Positions 51,909-64,000 of a stretch of DNA of 64,000 nucleotides are shown here, piece after piece. Origin of the DNA: Hetaerina americana (taxonomy: Eukaryota; Arthropoda; Insecta; Odonata; Calopterygidae). Position 1 is the first letter of the stretch, and each line of letters starts with the position of its first letter. Where the stretch lies: the NCBI GenBank assembly GCA_022747635.1, contig JAKTNV010000235.1:248001-312000 (forward strand), given 5' to 3'. Below the pieces are notes generated by a model. That model ran no database searches and had not been told where the DNA came from. It was given only the letters and a program-made list of their open reading frames with translations. The translations under genes and the position numbers were made by a program.

Positions 51909-52127
51909 AGTCGCTTGAATCACGAAATTTCTCATCCCGGGACTGCGGAGGAAAATTATTATGTATAAAAAATACGTATATATACGAAACTTTTATAACA
52001 GCGGCTGCTTTGAAAGGAAGGGAGGCAACAAAATATTCATTCAATGAATTTTAAACTTTAAAAAACCGCTGAGGTAAAAACTAAACGCAACAATTAAATC
52101 ACAAAATTTCTTATCCCGGTACTGCGG
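51767..52127 (+). repeat. Shortened A-C dimer unit, block copy
   Basis: Counterpart of 27704-28064 at offset 24063. The A opening at 51767 leads directly to CTGCGGAGGAAAATT at 51943, without a B monomer. Confidence 0.87.
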
Positions 52128-54844
52128 ATGAAAAATTTTGTTTGCAAGAAATACGTATGAATACGAAAATTTTCTCAATAACTGCCGTTTGGAAATGAAA
52201 AGAGTCAAACAAATTTACAATATAAACTAACAGGCTTTCAAAAAAACCTTCGGGGGAACAACTAAAAGAGTCGCTTAAATCACGAAATTTCTAATCCCGG
52301 GACTGCGGCTGGAAAACGTTATGCTTGCAAGAAATTCGTAAAAATGATACCATTTTCTCAAAAACGACCGTTTTGAAAAGTTAAGAAAGGAACAAATTTT
52401 CATTTGATAAATGAAGAGTTTTAAAAAACCACTTGGTAGAAAAACTCACACGACAATTCATTCGCGTAATTTCTCATCCCGAATCTGCGGAGGAAAATTA
52501 TTATGTATAAAAAATACGTATATATACGAAACTTTTATAACAGCGGCTGCTTTGAAAGGAAGGGAGGCAACAATATATTCATTCAATAAACTTTAAGCTT
52601 TAAAAAACCGCTGAGGTAAAAACTAAACGCCACAATTGAATCACAAAATTTCTCATCCCCGGCACTGCGGATATAAAATTTTATGTTTTTCAAGAAATAC
52701 GTTTAAATACGAAAATTTTCTTAATAACTACCGTTTGGAAATGAAAAGAGTCAAACAAATTTACAATATAAACTTACAGGCTTTCAAAAAAACCTTCGGG
52801 GGTACAACTAAAAGAGTCGCTTAAATCACGAAATTTCTAATCCCGGGACTGCGGCTGGAAAACGTTATGCTTGCAAGAAAATCGTAAAAATGATACCATT
52901 TTCTCAAAAACGACCGTTTTGAAAAGTTAAGAAAGGAACAAATTTTCATTTGATAAATGAAGAGCTTTTAAAAAAGCACTTGGTAGAAAAACTCACACGA
53001 CAATTCATTCGCGTAATTTCTCATCCCGAATCTGCGGAGGAAAATTATTATGTATGAAAAATACGTATATATACGAAACTTTTATAACAGCGGCTGCTTT
53101 GAAAGGAAAAGAGGCGACCAAATATTCATTCAATGAATTTTAAGCTTTCAAAAACCGCTGATTTACTAAACGCCACAATTGAATCACAAAATTTCTCATC
53201 CCGGTACTGCGGATGAAAAATTTTATGTTAGCAAGAAATACGTTTAAATACGAAAATTTTCTTAATTACTGCCGTTTGGAAATGAAAAGAGTCAAACAAA
53301 TTTACAATTAAAACTAACAGGCTTTTAAAAAAAACCCTCGTGGGAACAACCATACGAGTCGCCTGAATCACAAAATTTCTCATCCCGGGACTGCGGCTGG
53401 AAAACTTTATGCTTGCAAGAAATACGTATAAATGATACCATTTTCAAAAAAACGACCGTTTTGAAAGGTAAAGAAAGGAACAAATTTTCATTTGATGAAT
53501 AAAGAGCCTTTAAAAAAGCACTTGGAAGAAATACTTACACGGAAATTGATTCGCGAAATTTCTCATCCCGGGACTGCGGAGGAAAATTATTATGTATAAT
53601 AAGTACGTATATTAACGAAACTTTTATAACAGCTAATGCTTTGAAAGGAAGGGAGGCAACAAAATATTCATTCAATGAATTTTAAGCTTTAAAAAACTGC
53701 TTAGGTAAAAACTAAACGCAACAATTAAATACCAAAATTTCTCATCCCGGTACTGCGGATGAAAAATTTTGTTTGCAAGAAATTCGTATGAATACGAAAA
53801 TTTTCTCAATAACTGCCGTTTGGGATCGAAAAGTGTCACACAAATTTACAATTAAAACTAACAGGCTTTCAAAAAAACCCTCGGGGGAACAACTAAACGA
53901 GTCGCTTGAATCACGAAATTTTTTATCCCGGGACTGCGGCTAGAAAACGTTATGCTTGCAAGAAGTACGTATAAATGATACCATTTTCTCAAATACGACC
54001 GTTTTGAATGCTAAAGAAAGAACAAATTTTCATTTGATGAATGAAAAGCTTTTAGAAAAGCACTTGGAAGAAAAACTTACAGGACAATTGATTCGCGAAA
54101 TTTCTTATCCCGAACTTTCGGAGGAAAATTATTATGTTTAATAAGTACGTATATTAACGAAACTTTCATAACAGCGACTGCTTTGAAAGGAAGAGAGGTG
54201 ACCAAATATTCATTCAATAAATTTTAAGCTTTAAAAAACCGCTGAGGTAAAAACTAAACGCCACAATTGAATCACAAAATTTCTCATCCCGGTACTGCGG
54301 ATGAAAAATTTTATGTTTCCAAGAAATACGTTTCAATACGAAAATTTTCTCAATAACTTCCGTTTGGAAATGAAAAGGGTCAAACAAATTTATAATTAAA
54401 ACTAACAGGCTTTCAAAAAAACCCTCGGTGGAAGAAATAAACGAGTGGCTTGAATCACGAAATTTCTCATCCCGGACTGCGGCTGGAAAACGTTATTCCT
54501 CCAAGAAATACGTATAAATGATACCTTTTTCTCAAAAACGACGGTTTTCAAAGGTAAAGAAAGGAACAAATTTTCTTTTGATGAGTAAAGAGCCTTTGAA
54601 AAAGCACTTGGAAGAAAAACATACACGAAAATTGATTCCCAAAATTTTTCATCCCGGGACTGCGGAGGAAAATTATTATGTTAAAAAAATAAGAATATTA
54701 ACGAAACTTTTATAACAGCGACTGCCTTTGAAGGAAGAGAGGCGACAAAATATTCATTCAATGAATTTTAAGCTTTAAAAAACCGCTGAGGTTCAAACTT
54801 AACGCAACAATTGAATCACAAAATTTTTCAACCCGGTACTGCGG

Positions 54845-55209
54845 ATGAAAAATTTTATGTTTGCAAGAAATACGTTTGAATGCGGAAATTTTTCCAATAA
54901 CTGCCTTTTGAAAATGAAAGGAGTCAAACAAATTTACAATTAAAACTAAAAGGCTTTCAAAAAAACCCTCGGGGGAACAACTAAACGAGTCGCTTGAATC
55001 ACGAAATTTCTTATCCCGGGACTGCGGCTAGAAAACGTTATGCTTGCAAGAAGTACGTATAAATGATACCATTTTCTCAAATACGACCGCTTTGAATGCT
55101 AAAGAAAGAACAAATTTTCATTTGATGAATGAAAAGCTTTTAGAAAAGCACTTGGAAGAAAAACATACACGAAAATTTATTTACGAAATTTCTCATCCCG
55201 GGACTGCGG
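54845..55209 (+). repeat. Shortened A-B dimer unit in the long-range copy
   Basis: Counterpart of 30784-31148 at offset 24061. B with the hybrid end is followed directly by A. Confidence 0.87.
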
Positions 55210-56839
55210 ATGAAAAATTTTATATTTACAAGAAATACGTATGAATACGAAAATTTTCTCAATAACTGCCGTTTGGAAATAAAAGGAAAAGACAAATTTA
55301 CAATGAAAACAAAAAGGCTTTCAAAAAAACCCTCTGGGGAACAACTAAACGAGTCGCTTGAATCACGAAATTTCTTATCCCGGGACTGCGGCTAGAAAAC
55401 GTTATGCTTGCAAGAATTACATATAAATGATACCATTTTCTCAAATACGACCGTTTTGAACGGTAAAGAAAGAACAAATTTTCATTTGATGAATGAAAAG
55501 CTCTTGGAAAAGCACTTGGAAGAAAAACTTACACGAAAATTGATTCACGAAATTTCTCATCCCGGGCCTGCGGAGGAAAATTAATATGTTTAAAAAGTAC
55601 GTATATTAACGAAACTTTCATAACAGCGACTGCTTTAAAAGGAAGGGAGGCAACCAAATATTCATTCAATGAATTTTAGGCTTTAAAAAACCGCTGAGGT
55701 AAAAACTAATCGCCACAATTGAATCACAAAATTTCTCATCCCGGTACTGCGGATGAAAAATTTTATGTTTGCAGGAAATACGTTTAAATACGAAAATATT
55801 CTTAATAACTGTCGGTTGGAAATGAAAAGAGTCAAACAAATTTACAATTAAAACTAACAGGCTTTCAAAAAAACCTTCGGGGAAACAACTAGAAGAGCCG
55901 CTTTAATCACGAAATTTCTAATCCCGGGACTGCGGCTAGAAAACGTTATGCTTGCAAGAAATACATATAAATGATACCATTTTTTAAAAAACGACGATTT
56001 TGAAAGGTAAAGAAAGGAACAAATTTTCATTTGATGAATGAAGAGCTTTTTAAAAATCACTTGGTAGAAAAACTTTTACGACAATTGATTCGCGAAATTT
56101 CTTATCCCTGAACTTTCGGAGGAAAATTATTATGTTTATTAAGTACGTATATTAACGAAACTTCTATAACAGCAAATGCTTTGAAAGGAAGGGAGGCAAC
56201 AAAATATTCATTCAATGAATTTTAAGCTTTAAAAAACCGCTGAGGTAAAAACTAAAAGTCACAATTAAATCACAAAATTTCTCATTCCGGTACTGCGGAT
56301 GAAAAATTTTGTTTGCAAGAAATACGTATGATTACGAAAATTTTCTCAATAACTGCCGTTTGGAACGGAAAAGAGTCACACAAATTTACAATTAAAACTA
56401 ACAGGCTTTAAAAAAAACCCTCGGGGGAACAACTAAACGAGTCGCTTGAATCACGAAATTTCTCATCCCGGGACTGCGGCTGGAAAACGTTATGCTTGCA
56501 AGAAATACGTTAAATGATACCATTTTCTCAAAAACGACCGTTTTGAATGGTAAAGAAAAAACAAATTTTCATTTGATGAATGAAAAACTTTTAAAAAAGC
56601 ACTTCGAAGAAAAATTTAGAGAACAATTGATTCGCGAAATTTTTCATCCCGGGACTGCGGAGGAAAATTATTATGTTAAAAAAATTAGTATATTAACGAA
56701 ACTTTCATAACAGCGACTGCCTTTAAAGGAAGAGAGGCGACCAAATATTCATTCAATGAATTTTAAGCTTTAAAAAACCGCTGAGGTAAAAATTAAAGTC
56801 CACAATTGAATCACAAAATTTCTCATCCCGGTACTGCGG

Positions 56840-57205
56840 ATGAAAAATTTTATGTTTGCAGGAAATACGTCTAAATACGAAAATTTTCTTAATAACTGCC
56901 GTTTGGAAATAAAAAGAGTCAAACAAATTTACAATTAAAACTAACAGGCTTTCAAAAAAACCTTCGGGGAAACAACTAGAAGAGCCGCTTTAATCACGAA
57001 ATTTCTAATCCCGGGACTGCGGCTGGAAAACGTTATGCTTGCAAGAAATTCCTATAAATGATACCATTTTCTCAAAAACGACAGTTTTGAAAGGTTAAGA
57101 AAGGAACAAATTTTCATTTGATGAAGGAAGAGCTTTTAAAAAAGCACTTGGTAGAAAAACTTACGCGACAATTCACTCGCGAAATTTCTCATCCCGGTAC
57201 TGCGG
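56840..57205 (+). repeat. Second-kind A-B dimer unit in the long-range copy
   Basis: Counterpart of 33321-33686 at offset 23519. Here the opening marker is the normal CTGCGG rather than CTGCGA, so the variant arose in, or was fixed in, the 6159-bp lineage only. Confidence 0.85.
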
Positions 57206-57436
57206 ATGAAAAATTTTGTTTGCAAGAAATACGTATGAATACGAAAATTTTCTCAATAACTGCCGTTTGGGAGTGAAAAGAGTCACACAAATTTACAATT
57301 AAAACTAACAGGCTTTCAAAAAAACCCTCGGGGGAACAACTAAACGAGTCGCTTGAATCACGAAATTTTTTATCCCGGGACTGCGGCTGGAAAACGTTAT
57401 GCTTGCAAGAAGTACGTATAAATGATACCATTTTCT

Positions 57437-60400
57437 AAATTACGACCGTTTTGAATGCTAAAGAAAGAACAAATTTTCATTTGATGAATGAAAAGCTTTT
57501 AGAAAAGCACTTGGAAGAAAAACTTACACGACAATTGATTCGCGAAATTTCTTATCCCGAACTTTCGGAGGAAAATTATTATGTTTAATAAGTACGTATA
57601 TTAACGAAACTTTCATAACAGCGACTGCTTTGAAAGGAAGAGAGGTGACCAAATATTCATTCAATAAATTTTAAGCTTTAAAAAACCGCTGAGGTAAAAA
57701 CTAAACGCCACAATTGAATCATAAAACTTCTCATCCCGGGACTGCGGATGAAAAATTTTATGTTTCCAAGAAATACGTTTCAATACGAAAATTTTCTCAA
57801 TAACTTCCGTTTGGAAATGAAAAGAGTCAAACAAATTTACAATTAAAACTAACAGGCTTTCAAAAAAACCCTCGCTGGAACAAATAAACGAGTGGCTTGA
57901 ATCACGAAATTTCTCATCCCGGGACTGCGGCTGGAAAACGTTATTCCTCCAAGAAATTAGTATAAATGATACCTTTTTCTCAAAAACGACGGTTTTCAAA
58001 GGTAAAGAAAGGAACAAATTTTCTTTTGATGAGTAAAGAGCCTTTAAAAAAGCACTTGGAAGAAAAACTTACACGAAAATTGATTCGCAAAATTTCTCAT
58101 CCCGGGACTGCGGAGGAAAATTATTATGTTAAAAAAATAAGAATATTAACGAAACTTTTATAACAGCGACTGCCTTTGAAGGAAGAGAGGCGACAAAATA
58201 TTCATTCAATGAATTTTAAGCTTTAAAAAACCGCTGAGGTAAAAACTAAACCCCACAATTGAATCACAAAATTTCTCAACCCGGTACTGCGGATGATAAA
58301 TTTTATGTTTGCAAGAAATACGTTTGAATGCGGAAATTTTTCCCATGACTGCCTTTTGAAAATGAAAGGAGTCAAACAAATTTACAATTAAAACTAAAAG
58401 GCTTTCAAAAAAACCCTCGGGGGAACAACTAAACGAGTCGCTTGAATCACGAAATTTCTTATCCCGGGACTGCGGCTAGAAAACGTTATGCTTGCAAGAA
58501 GTACGTATAAATGATACTATTTTCTCAAATACGACCGTTTTGAATGCTAAAGAAAGAACAAATTTTCATTTGATGAATGAAAATCTTTTAGAAAAGCACT
58601 TGGAAGAAAAACTTACACGAAAATTGATTCGCAAAATTTCTCATCCCGGGATTGCGGAGGAAAATTATTATGTTTAATTAGTACGTATATTAACGAAACT
58701 TTTGTAACAGCTAATGCTTTGAAAGGAAGAGAGGCGACCAAATATTCACTCAATTAATTTTAAGCTTTAAAAAACCGCTGAGGTTCAAACTAAACGCAAC
58801 AATTGAATCACAAAATTTTTCAACCCGGTACTGCGGATGAAAAATTTTATGTTTGCAAGAAATACGTTTGAATGCGGAAATTTTTCCAATAACTGCCTTT
58901 TGAAAATGAAAGGAGTCAAACAAAAATACATTTAAAACTAAAAGGCTTTCAAAAAAACCCTCGGGGGAACAACTAAACGAGTCGCTTGAATCACGAAATT
59001 TCTTATTCCGGGACTGCGGCTAGAAAACGTTATGCTTGCAAGAAGTACGTATAAATGATACCATTTTCTCAAAAGCGACCGTTTCGAATGGTAAAGAAAG
59101 AACAAATTTTCATTTGATGAATAAAAAGCTTTTTAAAAAACCCCTTGGAAGAAAAATACGAAAATTGATTCGCCAAGTTTTTCATCCCGGGACTGCGGAG
59201 GAAAATTTTTATGTTTAAAAAATCAGTATATTAACGAAACTTTCATAACAAAGACTGCCTTTAAAGGAAGAGAGGCGACCAAATATTCATTCAATGAACT
59301 TTAAGCTTTAAAACACCGCTGAGGTAAAAACTAAACGCCACATTTGAATCACAAAATTTCTCATCCCGGTACTGCGGATATAAAATTTTATGTTTTTCAA
59401 GAAATACGTTTAAATACGAAAATTTTCTTAATAACTGCCGTTTGGAAATGAAAAGAGTCAAACAAATTTACAATTAAAACTAACAGGCTTTTAAAAAAAA
59501 CCCCCGTGGGAACAACCATACGAGTCGCTTGAATCACAAAATTTCTCATCCCGGGACTGCGGCTGGAAAACTTTATGCTTGCAAGGAATACGTATAAATG
59601 ATACCATTTTCAAAAAAACGACCGTTTTGATTGGTAAAAAAAGAACAAATTTTCATTTGATGAATGAAAAACTTTTAAAAAAGCACTTGGAAGAAAAATT
59701 TAGAGAACAATTAATTCGCGAAATTTTTCATCCCGGGACTGCGGACGAAAATTATTATGTTTAAAAAATAAGTATATTAACGACACTTTCATAACAGCGA
59801 CTGCCTTTAAAGGAAGAGAGGCGACCAAATAATAATTCAATGATTTTTAAACTTTAAAATACCGCTGAGGTAAAAACTAAACGCCACAATTGAATCACAA
59901 AATTTCTCATCCCGGTACTGCGGATGTAAATTTTATGTTTGCAGAAAATACGTTTAAATACGAAATTTTCTTAATAACTGCCGTTTGGAAATGAAAAGAG
60001 TCAAACAAATTTACAATTAAAACTAACAGGCTTTCAAAAAAACCTTCGGGGGAACAACTAAAAGAGTCGCTTAAATCACGAAATTTCTAATCCCGGGACT
60101 GCGGCTGGAAAACGTTATGCTTGCAAGAAATTCGTAAAAATGATACCATTTTCTCAAAAACGACCGTTTTGAAAAGTTAAGAAAGGAACAAATTTTCATT
60201 TGATAAATGAAGAGCTTTTAAAAAAGCACTTGGTAGAAAAACTAACACGACAATTCATTCGCGTAATTTCTCATCCCGAATCTGCGGAGGAAAATTATTA
60301 TGTATAAAAAATACGTATATATACGAAACTTTTATAACAGCGGCTGCTTTGAAAGGAAAAGAGGCGACCAAATATTCATTCAATGAATTTTAAGCTTTAA

Positions 60401-62282
60401 AAAACCGCTGATTTCCTAAACGCCACAATTGCATCACAAAATTTCTCATCCCGGTACTGCGGATGAAAAATTTTATGTTAGCATGAAATACGTTTAAATA
60501 CGAAAATTTTCTTAATTACTGCCGTTTGGAAATGAAAAGAGTCAAACAAATTTACAATTAAAACTAACAGGCTTTTAAAAAAAACCCTCGTGGGAACAAC
60601 CATACGAGTCGCTTGAATCCAAAAATTTCTCATCCCAGGACTGCGGCTGGAAAACTTTATGCTTGCAAGAAATACGTATAAATGATACCATTTTCAAAAA
60701 AACGACCGTTTTGAAAGGTAAAGAAAGGAACAAATTTTCATTTGATGAATGAAGAGCTTTTTAAAAATCACTTGGTAGAAAAACTTTTACGACAATTGAT
60801 TCGCGAAATTTCTTATCCCTGAACTTTCGGAGGAAAATTATTATGTTTATTAAGTACGTATATTAACGAAACTTCTATAACAGCAAATGCTTTGAAAGGA
60901 AGGGAGGCAACAAAATATTCATTCAATGAATTTTAAGCTTTAAAAAACCGCTTAGGTAAAAACTAAACGCAACAAATAAATACCAAAATTTCTCATCCCG
61001 GTACTGCGGATGAAAAATTTTGTTTGTAAGAAATACGTATGAATACGAAAATTTTCTCAATAACTGCCGTTTGGGAGTGAAAAGTGTCACACAAATTTAC
61101 AATAAAAACTAACAGGCTTTCAAAAAAACCCTCGGGGGAACAACTAAACGAGTCGCTTGAATCACGAAATTTTTTATCCCGGGACTGCGGCTAGAAAACG
61201 TTATGCTTGCAAGAAGTACGTATAAATGATACCATTTTCTCAAATACGACCGTTTTGAATGCTAAAGAAAGAACAAATTTTCATTTGATGAATGAAAAGC
61301 TTTTAGAAAAGCACTTGGAAGAAAAACTTACAGGACAATTGATTCGCGAAATTTCTTATCCCGAACTTTCGGAGGAAAATTATTATGTTTAATAAGTACG
61401 TATATTAACGAAACTTTCATAACAGCGACTGCTTTGAAAGGAAGAGAGGCGACCAAATAATAATTCAATGATTTTTAAGCTTTAAAAAACCGCTGAGGTA
61501 AAAACTAAACGCCACAATTGAATCACAAAATTTCTCATCCCGGTACTGCGGATGAAAAATTTTATGTTTCCAAGAAATACGTTTCAATACGAAAATTTTC
61601 TCAATAACTTCCGTTTGGAAATGAAAAGAGTCAAACAAATTTACAATTAAAACTAACAGGCTTTCAAAAAAACCCTCGGTGGAACAAATAAACGAGTGGC
61701 TTGAATCACGAAATTTCTCATCCCGGGACTGCGGCTGGAAAACGTTATTCCTCCAAGAAATACGTATATATGATACCATTTTCTCAAAAACGACCGTTTT
61801 GAATGGTAAAAAAAGAACAAATTTTCATTTGATGAATGAAAAACTTTTGAAAAAGCACTTGGAAGAAAAATTTAGAGAACAATTAATTCGCGAAATTTTT
61901 CATCCCGGGACTGCGGACGAAAATTATTATGTTTAAAAAATAAGTATATTAACGAAACTTTCATAACAGCGACTGCCTTTAAAGGAAGAGAGGCGACCAA
62001 ATAATAATTCAATGATTTTTAAACTTTAAAATACCGCTGAGGTAAAAACTAAACGCCACAATTGAATCACAAAATTTCTCATCCCGGTACTGCGGATGTA
62101 AATTTTATGTTTGCAGAAAATACGTTTAAATACGAAATTTTCTTAATAACTGCCGTTTGGAAATGAAAAGAGTCAAACAAATTTACAATTAATACTAACA
62201 GGCTTTCAAAAAAACCTTCGGGGGAACAACTAGAAGAGTCGCTTTAATCACGAAATTTCTAATCCCGGGACTGTGGCTGGAA
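57437..62282 (+). repeat. Fine mosaic region of short patches
   Basis: Unlike the blocks to the left, similarity to other places changes every few hundred bases. About 57445-58610 follows 53998-55163 (offset 3447, 19 monomers). About 58780-59040 resembles the GAATGCGG form of A. About 59040-59370 follows 1865-2200. About 59620-59870 follows 50930-51180. About 59990-60730 follows 4440-5200. About 60737-60950 follows 32515-32730. About 61000-61460 follows 53750-54215. About 61820-62280 follows 26885-27345. Each patch stays in trimer register. This is the pattern expected of repeated exchange or conversion between non-neighbouring trimers. Confidence 0.8.
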
Positions 62283-64000
62283 AACGTTATGCTTACAAGA
62301 AATACGTATAAATGATACCATTTTCAAAAAAACGACCGTTTCGAAAGGTAAAGTAAGGAACAAATTTTCATTTGATGAATGAAGAGTTTTTAAAAAAGCA
62401 CTTGGAAGAAAAACTAACACGACAATTGATTCGCGAAATTTCTCATCCCGGGACTGCTGAGGAAAATTATTATGTTTAAAAAATACGTATATTAACGAAA
62501 CTTTTATAACAGCGACTGCTTTGAAAGAAAGAGAGGCGACCAAATATTCATTCAATGAATTTTAAGCTTTAAAAAACCGCTGAGGCAAAAAACTTAACGC
62601 AACAATTGAATCGCAAAATTTCTCATCCCGGTACTGCGGATGAAAAATTTTATGTTTGCAAGAAATACGTTTGAATACGAAAGTTTCCCCAATAACTGCC
62701 GTTTGGAAATGTAAAGAGTAAAACAAATATACAACTGAAACTAACAGTCTTTATAAAAAACCCTCGGGGGAACAACTAAACAAGTCGCTTGAATCACGAA
62801 ATTTCTCAATTCGGGACTGCGGCTGGAAAAGTTTATGCTTGCAAAAAATACGTATAAAATATACCATTTTCTCAAAAGCGACCGTTTCGAATGGTAAAGA
62901 AAGAACAAATTTTCAATTGATGAATGAAAAGCTTTTTAAAAAACCCCTTGGAAGAAAAACACGAAAATTGATTCGCGAAATTTTTCATCCCGGGACTGCG
63001 GAGGAAAATTTATATGTTTAAAAAATCAGTATATTAACGAAATTTTCATAACAGCGACTGCCTTTAAAGGATGAGAGGCGACCAAATATTCATTCAATGA
63101 ACTTTAAGCTTTAAAAAACCGCTGAGGTAAAAACTAAACGCCACAATTGAATCACAAAATTTCTCATCCCCGGTACTGCGGATATAAAATTTTATGTTTT
63201 TCAAGAAATACGTTTAAATACGAAAATTTTCTTAATAACTGCCGTTTGGAAATGAAAAGAGTCAAACAAATTTACAATATAAACTAACAGGCTTTCAAAA
63301 AAACCTTCGGGGGAACAACTAAAAGAGTCGCTTAAATCACGAAATTTCTAATCCCGGGACTGCGGCTGGAAAACGTTATGCTTGCAAGAAATTCGTAAAA
63401 ATGATACCATTTTCTCAAAAACGACCGTTTTGAAAAGTTAAGAAAGGAACAAATTTTCATTTGATAAATGAAGAGCTTTTAAAAAAGCACTTGGTAGAAA
63501 AACTCACACGACAATTCATTCGCGTAATTTCTCATCCCGAATCTGCGGAGGAAAATTATTATGTATAAAAAATACGTATATATACGAAACTTTTATAACA
63601 GCGGCTGCTTTGAAAGGAAAAGAGGCGACCAAATATTCTTACAATGAATTATAAGCTTTAAAAAACCGCTGAATTACTAAACGCCACAATTGAATCACAA
63701 AATTTCTCAACCCGGTACTGCGGATGAAAAATTTTATGTTAGCAAGAAATACGTTTAAATACGAAAATTTTCTTAATTACTGCCGTTTGGAAATGAAAAG
63801 AGTCAAACAAATTTACAATTAAAACTAACAGGCTTTTAAAAAAAACCCTCGTGGGAACAACCATACGAGTCACTTGAATCACAAAATTTCTCATCCCGGG
63901 ACTGCGGCTGGAAAACTTTATGCTTGCAAGAAATACGTATAAATGATACCATTTTCAAAAAAACGACCGTTTTGAAAGGTAAAGAAAGGAACAAATTTTC
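62283..64000 (+). repeat. Right-edge segment similar to the left edge
   Basis: About 62284-63175 follows 1311-2200 (offset 60973-60974), with the TTTCCCCAA form of A and the CCCCTTGGAAGAAAAACACG form of B. From about 63175 it follows 4379 onward (offset about 58796), with TTTTTCAAG, then TTAGCAAG and CCCTCGTGGG. The window ends inside a B monomer at 63908-64000. Confidence 0.85.

Larger units (their letters stand above)
33894..57436 (+). repeat. 15,195-bp master block, copy 2, enlarged and edited
   Basis: The joint with copy 1 lies in 33894-33917. The derived copy is longer because of a 6159-bp tandem duplication across the joint and a 3254-bp tandem duplication at 45401-51908. It has also lost two trimers, near 43500-43553 (545 bp) and near 55620-55850 (542 bp). 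Offsets to copy 1 step through 21354, 20809, 24063 and 23519, and the sum of these events accounts for the length to within a few bases. The right edge at 57437 is exactly where copy 1 meets the joint. Confidence 0.82.
51909..57436 (+). repeat. Long-range copy of about 27.85-33.92 kb
   Basis: This stretch follows 27846-31560 at offset 24063 to 24061. After losing one 542-bp trimer it follows about 32200-33917 at offset 23519. It carries the A-C dimer, both kinds of A-B dimer (54845, 56840) and the TTTCCAAG trimer. Departures include an A-tract loss near 52787, CCCGGACTGCGG (one G fewer) near 54473, and a patch near 55881-55911 matching a different trimer. No non-satellite content was seen. 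Confidence 0.86.
1..64000 (+). repeat. Satellite array with three-monomer higher-order repeat
   Basis: Every part of the window is built from one monomer of about 179-183 bp, always in the same orientation. The marker block CATCCCGGGACTGCGG, with variants, recurs at this spacing from base 21 to base 63907. Three monomer types alternate A-B-C, so the marker reads GGTACTGCGGATG, then GGGACTGCGGCTGG, then CTGCGGAGGAAAA, with an overall period near 542 bp. No unique sequence, transposon, gene, telomere repeat, simple-sequence tract or run of N interrupts it. The array enters the window inside a C monomer and leaves it inside a B monomer, so it continues beyond both ends. Monomers near 180 bp in trimers are typical of centromeric or heterochromatic satellites in eukaryotes. 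The location in the chromosome is inference, and I do not recognise the family. Confidence 0.97.

Noticed and set aside
1..64000. CRISPR array or bacterial repeat cluster.
   Set aside because: Repeats of about 181 bp with similar, not unique, intervening sequence and no cas genes do not fit a CRISPR array. The pattern is satellite DNA.

Overview
The whole 64 kb window is one uninterrupted satellite DNA array. I find no protein-coding gene, RNA gene, transposon, CRISPR array or unique sequence. The basic unit is a monomer of about 181 bp. Three diverged monomer types, called A, B and C here, follow one another in fixed order and orientation to give a higher-order repeat (HOR) of about 541-544 bp. 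From window length this is about 354 monomers or 118 trimers, all in the same orientation. Each monomer ends in a strongly conserved block read as CTCATCCCGGGACTGCGG or a close variant. The base following it names the next monomer: ATG opens A, CTG opens B and AGG opens C. The organism cannot be named from sequence. The structure points to a eukaryote, in centromeric, pericentromeric or other constitutive heterochromatin. GC is about 35% (hand count of one monomer) and CpG is not depleted, which fits a lineage with little germline CpG methylation better than a heavily methylating one. I do not recognise the satellite family.

Above the trimer the array is built from large direct duplications whose copies look nearly identical and whose joints can be read to within 24-80 bp. 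From left to right: 1-3826 is mosaic trimers; 3827-12149 is a 4162-bp block twice in tandem; 12150-15446 is a junction zone; 15447-27363 is a 5959-bp block twice; 27364-28600 is a linker with a B-less A-C dimer; 28601-40918 is a 6159-bp block twice; 40919-45400 is a further partial copy of the 5.96-kb material; 45401-51908 is a 3254-bp block twice; 51909-57436 is a long-range copy of 27.8-33.9 kb; 57437-62282 is a fine mosaic of sub-kilobase patches; 62283-64000 repeats material seen at the left edge. The block lengths are whole numbers of monomers (23, 33, 34 and 18), as expected from in-register unequal exchange.

These blocks lie on an older 15,195-bp (84-monomer) tandem duplication: 18699-33893, then 33894-57436. 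Its joint at 33894-33917 lies inside the 6159-bp block and is therefore copied again at 40053. The 5959-bp joint is present in both 15.2-kb copies. This gives a relative order: 5959 bp first, then 15,195 bp, then 6159 bp, with the 3254-bp duplication and two single-trimer deletions confined to the second 15.2-kb copy.

Many open frames of 60-149 codons exist on both strands, but they are by-products of an A-rich repeat whose consensus happens to lack stops in some frames. They are repeated dozens of times, change frame from monomer to monomer, and are broken by substitutions that then spread between copies. None is annotated as a gene.
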